This document shows positions 51,853-61,118 of a stretch of 62,315 nt of DNA, in pieces. Within the stretch, counting starts at the first letter, position 1; every line of letters begins with the position of its first letter. Source of the DNA: Pirellulaceae bacterium (GTDB lineage: Bacteria; Planctomycetota; Planctomycetia; Pirellulales; Pirellulaceae). The notes under the pieces are model-generated. The model was not told the origin of the DNA and did no database searches. It saw nothing but the letters and a program-made list of their open reading frames with translations. Made by a program: the position numbers and the translations under genes. The stretch is taken from contig JANQLU010000126.1 of NCBI GenBank assembly GCA_028280445.1, positions 1 through 62,315 on the forward strand. The letters are read 5' to 3'.

Positions 51853-54800
51853 ATGAATAATCGAACCTCCAGATCGATTGACCCGCGCCAACTGCACATT
51901 GATGAAGTTGCCGATCAATTTGAATCTTTATGGCGGCAAGGCCAAGTGCCGTCGATTCGAGATTTCGCCGATAGCGGCACAGATGAAATCGTCGACGTTT
52001 TGCTGTTGATTGAATTGATCAAAATTGACTTGCAATATCGCCTCGATTGTAGCGCCTCGTTTCCATCATTTCGCGAGATTGTCGATCAGTATCCGGAATT
52101 GATCGAGGCACCTAAAAACGAGTTCAATGCATTGATCCGTTTTTGGAAAAATCTGAGCCAAGATCTATCGGTGCCGGACGCACTGGATAATTCATTGGAT
52201 GACGACGAAAATGAAACGCTTCCATCGTTCATCGGCCGGTTTCGAATTCAACAAAAAATCGGATACGGTTCGTTTGGCGACGTATTTCTGGCAATCGATC
52301 CAGAAATGAACAGACAGGTCGCGATCAAAATTCCTCGCAATCGGATTTACGCCACGAGCAAAGAGCGAACTCGGTTCCTGACCGAGGCGCGTGCGGTCGG
52401 TTCGCTGCGCCATCCCAATATCGTCACGGTGTACGAAGTCGGCTATCACGAGCAAACACCATTTATTGTTTGCGATTATGTCGATGGTCAAACACTGGGC
52501 GAGTATACGGCCGACCAATCGTTGTCGTTTCAAGAAAAAGCTCAGCTGATTCAGGAAGTCGCGCTGGCGACCGACCATGCCCATCGTCGACAAATCATCC
52601 ATCGCGACATCAAGCCGTCCAATATTCTGGTTGACAACAGCGGTGTTCCATATCTGTCCGATTTTGGCATGGCGCGCATCGAAGATCGAAGCATCACGTT
52701 GACACATGATGGAGCGATTCTTGGAACGCCTTGCTACATGGCGCCCGAACAAGCGCTAGGCAGCCAGCAACTCGTTGATCATCGCGCGGATATCTACGCG
52801 CTCGGAGCGGTGTTGTACGAATTGCTCTCTGGGCAACGGCCGTTCGGAGGCAACACCCATGCCGTTTTGCATCAGGTTCGCCATGACGACCCAAAAATGT
52901 TGACAAAGCTGGATGATCGCATTCCCAAAGACCTGGAAACCATCTGTTCCAAAGCCATGGAAAAATCGGCGCATCGTCGGTACTCCAGCGCCGCTCAATT
53001 GGCTGACGATCTGCAGAATTTTTTGGAACGCCGCCCAATTCGAGCGCGCCCAATGTCGCACGTGGCAAAAACCATGCGGTGGGCTTCGCGCAATCGTCTG
53101 AGCGCGATGTTGATTGTTTCCATTGCCGTGTTGTTGACTGTGGCGACTATCGTCAGCTCGATTTCCGCCGTCGTATTTTCCAATATTGCCAGCAAGGAAA
53201 AAGCGACCAATGATCGCCTGGAAATTCAACTTTCGCGAAACCAACTAGCCAACGGAATGGGACGATTACAACAAGGCGATTATACCGGTCTGTTGCAGTT
53301 GCTGGATTCCACGGAAATTGCTCGAAACCAACCCCAGGAGTTTTTGTCCCGCAAAATGCTGACCGCATTTTGGAATGATTCGTTTGCCTCCTATCTTGGG
53401 CAGGTTGTCGGTCATGACGCAGCCATTGTGGATTTGTCAGTTTCACCGCAAAATTCGCTGTTTGTTACCGCTGCAAAAAATGGTGAAATCCGCGTTTGGG
53501 ATGCTCAAACGGGAAACCCGGTTGGCCCCGTATTCAAACACAGTTCCGTCAAAGATTTTCAGTGTCGCAAAATTTTTCTTTCACCCGACGGAGAACATAT
53601 TGCCTCGTTTGGCGGCGACGGATTGCTGACGGTTTTCAAATGGCGATCCGGCAAGCGAATTGATCGCGGATTGCGGTATCAATGTCTGCCCGATGAATCA
53701 CCGTTTGTGGCCGATCAATCCAAAGTTATTTTTGTGGGATACAACGAATCGGAAAAAACCGCGATTTGGTCGTACGATTTCGAAAATGATCAATTGGAAT
53801 CTTTGATCAATGTCGCCCAGCCTTACACCGCGTTTAGTTGCAGCCCCGTACAACCACTCGCAGCACTGGCTCAAATCGGCGGGCATATTGATTTGCTGGA
53901 TTTGAATTCAGGCGAAATTACATCGATCGCCGACGCACATCAGGAATCGATCGAATGTCTTCGATTTAGTCCTGACGGAAAATTGTTGGGAAGCGGCTCT
54001 TGGGATCATCGGGCAAAACTCTGGGATGTAAAAACACGCCAGCAACGAGGCTCGACCATCGAACATGGCGAAGACGTCAAGGGCATCGCTTTTAGCCGAG
54101 ACTCCAACTGGTTCGCAACCGCTTCCTTTGATGCCACCGTGCGTTTATTTGATTGCCAAAAAATGCAAATCGTAGGTCGGCCGTTGCAGCACAAAGGGCC
54201 GGTATTTACTATCGATTTCAATTCGGATGGCAGCCAGCTAGTCAGCGGCGGATATGACAATCAGCTGCGGATCTGGAACACATCCAATCAACAGTTGATC
54301 GATCCTCAGTTTCGACACCAGGGTCGTATCGCTCGCGCCAAATTTATGCCGGGGAACGATCGACAAATTGTTTCGGCATCCTGGGACCACACGGCCCGAG
54401 TTTGGGACGTTGGCGGTGGACTCCGCCCTGACCAACGCCTGATGCACCAAAGTCGATGTTGGAGCGCCGAGTTTTCAGCGGATGGTCGTCAGTTGGTAAC
54501 CTGCAGTGAGGAAGGAACCGTATCGATATGGGATACCCAAACCGGAGAAAAATTTGCCTCGGGAATTCAACATGGTTCGCCGGGGTCATTGGTTCATGCT
54601 CAATGGATTCCCGGTCACCAGCAAATCGTGACTTCGAATCAAGTGCATGTTTGCCGCTGGGAAAAACGAGAAACGTGGCAAAAAATCGAGACGTTCGATA
54701 TTGGAAAACCGGTGCGAAAAATTCGAGCCGATGCCAATGGACGATTTCTATTTTGCAGTTCCGATGTACCGTCCGCGTATTTTGTCGATTTGCAATCGCC

Positions 54801-55437
54801 AATTTCGACGGTTCACGAAATTCCGCATTCCGACGTGGTCACCGATGTCGCGATCTCGCCAGACGGAAAATGGTTGGCCACCGCATGCGAAGACGGTGTT
54901 GCTCGATTGTACGATCCAAAAACGCTGAAACAGGTTGGTCGCGATATGATCCACAGTCGCTATTGCGAATCACTTGCGTTCAGTCCTGACAGCCGAGTGT
55001 TGGTGACTGCATCGCGTGACTATTCGATTCGTTTTTGGAATGTCGCGGATCAATCGAGTCAAGAGAAAGTTATTCACCCGCCGGAGTATGTCCAAAGCAT
55101 GACGTTTCATCCGAATGGACGCATTCTGGCTGCAGGAATGTTATCCGGCGATGTTCAGCTGTACGATGTAATTTCAGGCCAACCGTGTGGCGATATTTTG
55201 AAGCACGCGTTGTGGTTAACTTCCGTTTCGTTTTCCCCCAACGGCCGGCAATTGGCCACGGCCTCGTTTGACCGCACTGCCCGGTTATGGTCGATCAAAG
55301 AATCGTTGTTCGATCAAGAACTTTCCAGATTACGACAGGATGTTTGGCTCACCTTGGGCGCCCGGCTCAACAACGATGGCGTGCTCGTACCGCTTCATTG
55401 GAAACGTTGGCAACAGCTACGGAATGAACTTCGGTAG
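51853..55437 (+). CDS. Membrane Ser/Thr protein kinase with WD40 C-terminal domain
   Basis: 1194 residues. The kinase (about 128-400) has IQQKIGYGSFGDVFLAIDPE, AIKIPR, IIHRDIKPSNILVDNSGVPY, LSDFGMARIE and GTPCYMAPEQALG: all catalytic residues are intact. A membrane helix lies at about 424-446 (LIVSIAVLLTVATIVSSISA). The extracytoplasmic part has WD40 repeats from about 520 to 1190 (FRFSPDGKLLGSGSWDHRAK is one of the clearest). Residues 1-120 are a cytoplasmic extension. It follows the ECF sigma gene by 76 bp. A truncated family A arm begins right after its stop. Confidence 0.9.
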   Translation: MNNRTSRSIDPRQLHIDEVADQFESLWRQGQVPSIRDFADSGTDEIVDVLLLIELIKIDLQYRLDCSASFPSFREIVDQYPELIEAPKNEFNALIRFWKNLSQDLSVPDALDNSLDDDENETLPSFIGRFRIQQKIGYGSFGDVFLAIDPEMNRQVAIKIPRNRIYATSKERTRFLTEARAVGSLRHPNIVTVYEVGYHEQTPFIVCDYVDGQTLGEYTADQSLSFQEKAQLIQEVALATDHAHRRQIIHRDIKPSNILVDNSGVPYLSDFGMARIEDRSITLTHDGAILGTPCYMAPEQALGSQQLVDHRADIYALGAVLYELLSGQRPFGGNTHAVLHQVRHDDPKMLTKLDDRIPKDLETICSKAMEKSAHRRYSSAAQLADDLQNFLERRPIRARPMSHVAKTMRWASRNRLSAMLIVSIAVLLTVATIVSSISAVVFSNIASKEKATNDRLEIQLSRNQLANGMGRLQQGDYTGLLQLLDSTEIARNQPQEFLSRKMLTAFWNDSFASYLGQVVGHDAAIVDLSVSPQNSLFVTAAKNGEIRVWDAQTGNPVGPVFKHSSVKDFQCRKIFLSPDGEHIASFGGDGLLTVFKWRSGKRIDRGLRYQCLPDESPFVADQSKVIFVGYNESEKTAIWSYDFENDQLESLINVAQPYTAFSCSPVQPLAALAQIGGHIDLLDLNSGEITSIADAHQESIECLRFSPDGKLLGSGSWDHRAKLWDVKTRQQRGSTIEHGEDVKGIAFSRDSNWFATASFDATVRLFDCQKMQIVGRPLQHKGPVFTIDFNSDGSQLVSGGYDNQLRIWNTSNQQLIDPQFRHQGRIARAKFMPGNDRQIVSASWDHTARVWDVGGGLRPDQRLMHQSRCWSAEFSADGRQLVTCSEEGTVSIWDTQTGEKFASGIQHGSPGSLVHAQWIPGHQQIVTSNQVHVCRWEKRETWQKIETFDIGKPVRKIRADANGRFLFCSSDVPSAYFVDLQSPISTVHEIPHSDVVTDVAISPDGKWLATACEDGVARLYDPKTLKQVGRDMIHSRYCESLAFSPDSRVLVTASRDYSIRFWNVADQSSQEKVIHPPEYVQSMTFHPNGRILAAGMLSGDVQLYDVISGQPCGDILKHALWLTSVSFSPNGRQLATASFDRTARLWSIKESLFDQELSRLRQDVWLTLGARLNNDGVLVPLHWKRWQQLRNELR

Positions 55438-55459
55438 GTAGGGCCGGTTCCCACCCTAC
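55438..55459. repeat. Truncated family A arm
   Basis: GTAGGGCCGGTTCCCACCCT, cut short, starts one base after the kinase stop codon. It retains GGGCCGGTTCCCACC but lacks the last GGCC and has no partner arm. Confidence 0.7.
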
Positions 55460-55503
55460 TTGTTCTACACTTCGCGCATACGATTTTTCGAAGCTTCGCC
55501 GAA

Positions 55504-56208
55504 TTACCGAATGGTGTTTAGCCACAAAAATGGTTCGCCAAACAGTTTTTCTAACTTCTTTTGTTTTTCATCTGGAAGTCCACTTCGTATTTTCAATTCA
55601 TACTTCCTTTTGAGTTCCACAATTTCGGCAATATATTTTTTGTAATTTTCAGCGACTGTATTCTTGAGCATTTCTTTTTCGTTACTCGTCAACCCACCGA
55701 TTAAATCGTCGAGCTCTTTGTTGGTATAAGCTCCAAAAGGAGCACTGCCACGATGTAATCGTTTTTGAGCAAGGATTTGCAAAAGACGTTTTTTCTGATG
55801 TGGCAACAGCAACGCTGTCAGTGCCCTTGCTTGTCTACCACGGACCTCTTTTCTTTTAGCTTCGAACGCTTTGTATTGAGGTGTATCACGAACGCCGATC
55901 ACTTTGGTTTGTCCATTTGGAAGCTTCCTGATACCTAACTCCATATTTTTGGGCGATTCGATCGCAACATATTCTCGATTGTACTTCAACTCGATCCGTG
56001 AAAGTTGTCGACGTTGTTCTTGAGTTAGCTCCAAATCACGCTGTACATACTTGTTCGACAAGTAGATGTGCAACCCAGTACTGGAGGAAACCAGTTTATC
56101 AAACGCAATTTTCTCCTTTGTTTTTTGGTCAAGTTTTATTTCATCTTGTGCGGGCAAAACAGTACAGAGACAGCTCATCGAAAAAATTGTTAACATTAGC
56201 CTGTTCAT
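55504..56208 (-). CDS. Secreted helical protein, unknown
   Basis: 234 residues from MNRLMLTIFSMSCLCTVLPA, a signal peptide; GAGGT lies eight bases upstream of ATG 56208. The mature part is helical: LELTQEQRRQLSRIELKYNR has an LTxxQ motif, as in Spy-like periplasmic proteins. ALTALLLPHQKKRLLQILAQ and ELDDLIGGLTSNEKEMLKNT follow. It lies 17 bp after the gene at 56226 on the same strand. The function is unknown. Confidence 0.6.
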   Translation of the reverse strand: MNRLMLTIFSMSCLCTVLPAQDEIKLDQKTKEKIAFDKLVSSSTGLHIYLSNKYVQRDLELTQEQRRQLSRIELKYNREYVAIESPKNMELGIRKLPNGQTKVIGVRDTPQYKAFEAKRKEVRGRQARALTALLLPHQKKRLLQILAQKRLHRGSAPFGAYTNKELDDLIGGLTSNEKEMLKNTVAENYKKYIAEIVELKRKYELKIRSGLPDEKQKKLEKLFGEPFLWLNTIR

Positions 56209-56225
56209 CGTTTTTACCTCAAGGG

Positions 56226-57116
56226 TCAATCGATAGTGAACTCCAATGGATCTCTTGAAGTATCCAAAATCCAATTCACGCCGTCATGTTTGTAGGGATA
56301 TACCTTATACGTGATTGGGGCACCTTGAATATTCAAATTCCAACTATCTTCAAATGAAAATACGCCCTTGCGAACATTGGAAAGACTATAAGCCCCTAAA
56401 TCAACTTCACCTTTGACTGTCACTTTTTTGATGTGAAATCCTGAAACTTGGCCGATCTCCAATTTGTTCTCATGCGCTGATTCGACTTCAGGTACCCATG
56501 TTTCAAATTCCAAATATATTTTGTTGGTACTTATCTCATGAATTTTTCCACCGCCGACGTCGATAGTCTCATGTCTCAAACGGTGATGAGCATGATGAAC
56601 GACATAAGGGTTTAAGACATATTCCGTGTAAAAATCATGTTCCCAAATAGTATTGCCGATTCTACCTGTCGGCCGTATTTCGCTACTGAATAAACTAACC
56701 ACAAATGTACCTGGCCAACCTCGATGGATAATACGACCTACATGGTCGGGCATTTTTGTCGTAGTAAGCATCCCCATCTGCTCAAGCATCGTATGCAATG
56801 ATGAATGCCAATCATACCTGACTTCAAACTTCAGTTTTTTGCCGATCGAGACATTTTTCACGCCTCCCGCCAGCACTAGATCCTGCCAGTCGGGCAATAT
56901 GTCATATCGAGTAGAAATAAAATCCTTCCACACGGACGGCAATTCTTCTTCCGTGCTAATGTGTATCCAATCGGGTTGAATGGTATATGACAGTTCTCGA
57001 ATACCGCCACCTCCGGGATCGATCGGAATTTCGGGATCATCGTTACCGATGGCAAACGGAACACAAACTACTAGCGCAGCAAGACAAAAAATTGGGGTTG
57101 TGAGGTTCTGATACAT
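56226..57116 (-). CDS. Secreted beta-rich protein, unknown
   Basis: 296 residues from MYQNLTTPIFCLAALVVCVP, a signal peptide. The mature part starts with a Gly/Pro-rich segment (IPIDPGGGGIRELSYTIQP), then beta-rich sequence (GTFVVSLFSSEIRPTGRIGN, ITYKVYPYKHDGVNWILDTS). No known domain is recognised. It is upstream of and cotranscribed with the LTxxQ protein at 55504. The function is unknown. Confidence 0.55.
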   Translation of the reverse strand: MYQNLTTPIFCLAALVVCVPFAIGNDDPEIPIDPGGGGIRELSYTIQPDWIHISTEEELPSVWKDFISTRYDILPDWQDLVLAGGVKNVSIGKKLKFEVRYDWHSSLHTMLEQMGMLTTTKMPDHVGRIIHRGWPGTFVVSLFSSEIRPTGRIGNTIWEHDFYTEYVLNPYVVHHAHHRLRHETIDVGGGKIHEISTNKIYLEFETWVPEVESAHENKLEIGQVSGFHIKKVTVKGEVDLGAYSLSNVRKGVFSFEDSWNLNIQGAPITYKVYPYKHDGVNWILDTSRDPLEFTID

Positions 57117-57233
57117 TTTTGATCTGATAAGAAATAAATGAAGAAAGGATTGTGAAAGGATTTGAAAGAAAGGAGATTACACCATACAACAACGTCGCTC
57201 CCGTGGCAACAACTGCGAAATGGACTCCGGTGA

Positions 57234-57258
57234 GTAGGGCGGTTCCCGCCGGCCCTAC
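57234..57258. repeat. Family A arm
   Basis: GTAGGGCGGTTCCCGCCGGC then CCTAC: a compact hairpin variant of family A, in the 169-bp gap between the gene at 57116 and the stop at 57286. Confidence 0.75.
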
Positions 57259-57285
57259 TTTAGGCACCCAAAAAATGCGACGCCA

Positions 57286-60200
57286 TTAACGTCCACCACC
57301 GATTTTGCCTTGGATGGTTGCGCGGCCGTGTTTGACGTTTTCGGCTTGATAGGTTTTTGATTTGAGAAAGTAGGTGAGTTTTTCGGCGGTTGCAGTCGCC
57401 GGCGATTGGTTCAAATTCTTGCGATGTTCCAATTGAGCGAAATTGGGCGCAGTTCCTTCAATAATGACTTTGTCGCCCGATTGATCATACCGCACGCGAT
57501 TACCTGTCGCTTTGAATAATCGGCCACGGACAACCGTTTGACCACTGCAAACCAATTCGAGATGTGGCTTGGAACGATTTTGCGATTGCCACTGGTTGAT
57601 GTCCATTTTGTCACAAACCATTTGAACGGCATTCGGCGATGAAAAAAATTGGCGACTGTCCGGATCAACGGTTTCTTGCAACGAACCGACAGGCGCATAA
57701 ACGCTGCGGATATTGCCTTGAATTTCCAATTGTTTTTTCTTGGAATTACCGATCAATGAACGAACAAAATTCACTTGGGTGTAAGTCAAGTTCGCGATTC
57801 GTTGGTCTGTCGATGTCGATCGAAATGGACTTTGTGTTCCGTTGCCGGTGTGCCAAATCTGAACTGTTCCAGGCCCCGGTGCCGAAAGATCACCGGTTTG
57901 AGCTAACAAGATCGCCGATGGTACTTTGACGATTTGAACCGAGTTTGTTTTGCCGTTGCTACCGATAGATTGATTGTTAATTTGGACGACCGGTTTTTGT
58001 GCGTTGGTTTGTCGATCTGTCCAATACGATTTGAAAACAGCCTGGTTATCGCCCAAAGTGCTGACCAAAATGAGTTTTTCGATTTTTGGATTTGCTTTTG
58101 TGGTCGTTGATTGGCTGGAGTTGGTCAAATCGATCGGTTTTTCCAAAACCAAAGTCATCGCTTTGGCGCGCGCCACGGTTTTGGTGGTGGTGCGGTCGTT
58201 TAAATTGTTGCGGTTGATATTCGAAACGACTTCGTTTTCAAAATAGATTTGACGACCATCAAACACCATGCCGCCATCCCAATTGATTTGAATATCTGTT
58301 TGCGTGGTAGGTTTGGTTTTGGCGGCGGACGCTGGCGACGCGATAAACGATGATTGTGAGTCGGTCGAAATCTGTTGCGTCGTCGAGACGTTGAGTTGAC
58401 CCTGACCTTGAATCCAGGCACGACCTCCCCATTGATCGTACATAATGGGATTGCCCTGAATTTTGAAACCGTTGGCGGTCAATGTCGCATGCTGCCGGGC
58501 TGTGACCTCGACACGATATTTGATTGGGTCTTGGATCGGTTTCTCGTTGGCGGGTGTCACGGTCACTTTGTCGCCAACGATTCGAGTCGACGACGGTGTC
58601 GTTTGATTCTGGTTCAACGGTTGATTGCTGATCGTGACATTTTCGCTGATCACAACTTTGTTAAAACGCGATATCGATGGAGATTTTTCCTGTTTTTTGG
58701 CGACGTTGTCGACATGCGGCGGCAAATCGATGTCGACTCGACCGCCGACAAAATAAATTGGCTTTGATTGTTTTTGCGGATCGCGTTGACGACCAGTCGT
58801 CTGCAATGACAATTCTTGCACGACCGGTTTGGCAACAACTATTCGTTTTCCCAAATTGTGTCGACCTTGAAAATTGGTATCGCGTACGGTCTGCGACTGC
58901 CAATTGGCAACCAGTTGTTGCGCAGTACCAATGACTTGTGATGATCGAATGTCGACCGAGCCCTTGGCGATCAGTTGAGACGGAACCCAACGATAACGTT
59001 GGGTCGCCGTTCCTGATGGAACCGAGTTGGCGATTTCCCAGAGCCAAAAATGTAGCTCATCGGCATTGAGCGTTGATGAATCGCCAAGTTTGATTTCCGA
59101 CTCACCATAAAAGGAGATCACTTTTTTGCCGGAATGAGGTTGAATGGTCAATTTATCCTGAAACGTTGATTCAAATTCGATGCGCGATTGGTTGGTGACT
59201 CCGCGCTCCGTTTGATAACGAATGATTTTGCCGGGACCGTGAGCGATTGCTTTTCCGAGAGAGCCATCATCGGTGTTAGTGTATTTGATCGATTTTCCAT
59301 AAAAACGAAAATCTTCACGTGTCAAAATTAAATGCGATCCCGACATATCGGCGGTCGCCGTTTGGAAATCGTATTCGATCGAGTCGGCCTGCAAAAATGT
59401 TTGACGTGATTTCATATCGATGGTTGCGGGAGATCCGAGCGCCAACACACGATGAATTTTGATTTTCGACGATGAGCCTTTGTCATCGGCTCGATTTTTT
59501 GCGGCTGCGGATTTGATGATTCGATCAAAAAACAATTTCAACCGCGTACATTTTAGCTGGTCCGCAAATCCATCCAGACGGTTGACTTGAACATCATCGT
59601 TGAGTGTTGCCGTTTCACGGCCAACCTCGTAAACGAACGCCCCGCGACAGGTGACGCGAAAGCGTGCCGATTCGAAATCGCCGGACGCTTGATGAGATTC
59701 AGGAACAAACTGCGCATCTGAGCCCAAACGTGGACGATTGTCGATGACCATTTCATCGAGTTGCTGCAGCCGAATTTCTTTAACTTTGGCTTGACCAAAA
59801 CCGTTGTTGGGGCCTTTGGGTTGATCCAGTGCAATCATCAAATCCCGACCGTTGCCGCGGTGAGGGCCAAAATGAAAATCGACTGCCTCGCGTGTATAAA
59901 TTTGCGCTTTGGTCAGAAAAATGTTTTTCGTGTTGACAACAAATTGTTGATCGGAATCCAGATGTTTTGACAATCGACTGATCCGGATGTTGCCGAGCAA
60001 TCTTCCTTTTTGAAATTTGCCAAAACCTCCTCCCATCGACATCCGCCGATCAAATGTCAAAACCGCCGACGGTGCTTGCAATATGATCGGAGCGTCACCA
60101 GCATTGGTTCCCATGTCGCTGGTTGGCAAAACAAAAGAAACCGGTTTAACATCAACCGTGCCATCGTCCTTGGGAAAATAGTCTTTAAACAGGACGTAGC

Positions 60201-60435
60201 CATGTTTTGTTCTGAGGATTTTGCACTGACCGCGCTCCCAGCGGTCTTCGGCAAAATGTTTGGCGGGATCAAACATATCGCGCGCCAGTGGAAGAATGTT
60301 ATTGGATTTCGTTTTTCGTTTTGGACCGTCACCCAACATTGTGGGAACGACCAGCGTCGCGTAAATGGCATACATCAACATCACCCCCGCAAGGGCAACG
60401 AGATATCGCGACAAAAAAGGAAAACGCTTCACCAA
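57286..60435 (-). CDS. Giant LptC/LptA-like (OstA family) protein
   Basis: 1049 residues. An N-terminal membrane helix (LSRYLVALAGVMLMYAIYAT) is followed by a long beta-rich periplasmic part. Repeated OstA/LptA-like motifs are LQADSIEYDFQTATADMSG, LILTREDFRFYGKSIKYTNT, NRVRYDQSGDKVIIEGTAPN and ATAEKLTYFLKSKTYQAENV. LptC and LptA (about 190 and 180 residues in E. coli) form the periplasmic bridge carrying lipopolysaccharide. Here one protein of over 1000 residues has an LptC-like anchor and several OstA-like blocks. It is 23 bp downstream of kdsC, as in the kdsC-lptC-lptA clusters of Proteobacteria. This supports an LPS-bridge role, which is inferred, not shown. Confidence 0.7.
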   Translation of the reverse strand: MVKRFPFLSRYLVALAGVMLMYAIYATLVVPTMLGDGPKRKTKSNNILPLARDMFDPAKHFAEDRWERGQCKILRTKHGYVLFKDYFPKDDGTVDVKPVSFVLPTSDMGTNAGDAPIILQAPSAVLTFDRRMSMGGGFGKFQKGRLLGNIRISRLSKHLDSDQQFVVNTKNIFLTKAQIYTREAVDFHFGPHRGNGRDLMIALDQPKGPNNGFGQAKVKEIRLQQLDEMVIDNRPRLGSDAQFVPESHQASGDFESARFRVTCRGAFVYEVGRETATLNDDVQVNRLDGFADQLKCTRLKLFFDRIIKSAAAKNRADDKGSSSKIKIHRVLALGSPATIDMKSRQTFLQADSIEYDFQTATADMSGSHLILTREDFRFYGKSIKYTNTDDGSLGKAIAHGPGKIIRYQTERGVTNQSRIEFESTFQDKLTIQPHSGKKVISFYGESEIKLGDSSTLNADELHFWLWEIANSVPSGTATQRYRWVPSQLIAKGSVDIRSSQVIGTAQQLVANWQSQTVRDTNFQGRHNLGKRIVVAKPVVQELSLQTTGRQRDPQKQSKPIYFVGGRVDIDLPPHVDNVAKKQEKSPSISRFNKVVISENVTISNQPLNQNQTTPSSTRIVGDKVTVTPANEKPIQDPIKYRVEVTARQHATLTANGFKIQGNPIMYDQWGGRAWIQGQGQLNVSTTQQISTDSQSSFIASPASAAKTKPTTQTDIQINWDGGMVFDGRQIYFENEVVSNINRNNLNDRTTTKTVARAKAMTLVLEKPIDLTNSSQSTTTKANPKIEKLILVSTLGDNQAVFKSYWTDRQTNAQKPVVQINNQSIGSNGKTNSVQIVKVPSAILLAQTGDLSAPGPGTVQIWHTGNGTQSPFRSTSTDQRIANLTYTQVNFVRSLIGNSKKKQLEIQGNIRSVYAPVGSLQETVDPDSRQFFSSPNAVQMVCDKMDINQWQSQNRSKPHLELVCSGQTVVRGRLFKATGNRVRYDQSGDKVIIEGTAPNFAQLEHRKNLNQSPATATAEKLTYFLKSKTYQAENVKHGRATIQGKIGGGR

Positions 60436-60458
60436 GAATCCATTCTGTGGTTGAAGAC

Positions 60459-61004
60459 CTATGACATGATAGGTCCGGTTTCATTTACGTAGTATTTTCG
60501 AATCAGTTCGTCCCATCGATTTTGTTTTTTGAGAATCAGTTCAACCAATTCACGAACAGCCCCGCGGCCCCCGCATGTTTTGGTTTGGAGATGTGCGATC
60601 TCCTGAACCTCCGATGCACCATCGGCAACGGTCACAGCTAGACCGACGTTTTGCATAATCGGTATATCGGTCAAATCATCGCCGATAAAGCAGATTTGTT
60701 GGAGGTCAATGTCGAGCTCCGAAGCGATTTGTTTGCCAGCAGTGAGTTTGTCTTCGAAACCCTGGCGAACGATATCAATTCCTAATTCTTTGGCTCGAAC
60801 TTGAACAATTTGAGACGAACGGGCTGTCAAAATTCCGAATCGGTGGCCTGCTTGCTGCCAAAGCTTGATTCCCAAACCGTCGCGAACATGAAATTGTTTA
60901 TACTCGATGCCCGAGTTATCAAAGCCGATTCCGCCATCGGTCATGACACCATCAACGTCTGACAAAATGACCGTCACATTTTTGAGACGCTGATCGAGTA
61001 ACAT
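60459..61004 (-). CDS. kdsC: 3-deoxy-D-manno-octulosonate 8-phosphate phosphatase
   Basis: 181 residues. A HAD-family phosphatase that removes phosphate from KDO 8-phosphate, one of the last steps of KDO synthesis for lipopolysaccharide. Motif I is ILSDVDGVMTDGGIGFDN, with the two Asp of DVDGV. GHRFGILTARSSQIVQVRAK is motif II, and ICFIGDDLTDIPIMQNVG is motif III. I chose ATG 61004 because the longer frame (to 61421) would add about 140 residues of unrelated sequence before the HAD core. It is upstream of the LptC/LptA-like gene by 23 bp. Confidence 0.9.
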   Translation of the reverse strand: MLLDQRLKNVTVILSDVDGVMTDGGIGFDNSGIEYKQFHVRDGLGIKLWQQAGHRFGILTARSSQIVQVRAKELGIDIVRQGFEDKLTAGKQIASELDIDLQQICFIGDDLTDIPIMQNVGLAVTVADGASEVQEIAHLQTKTCGGRGAVRELVELILKKQNRWDELIRKYYVNETGPIMS

Positions 61005-61118
61005 AGATGCATTATCCAAAATTTGTTCGTTTTTCGCGTTTGTGGCATCGAATTCTAATCTGTGCCAATCGCAGCCACAACGTTGAACGTGAAATTGAAA
61101 AACTGCTAGCTTCGCTCG

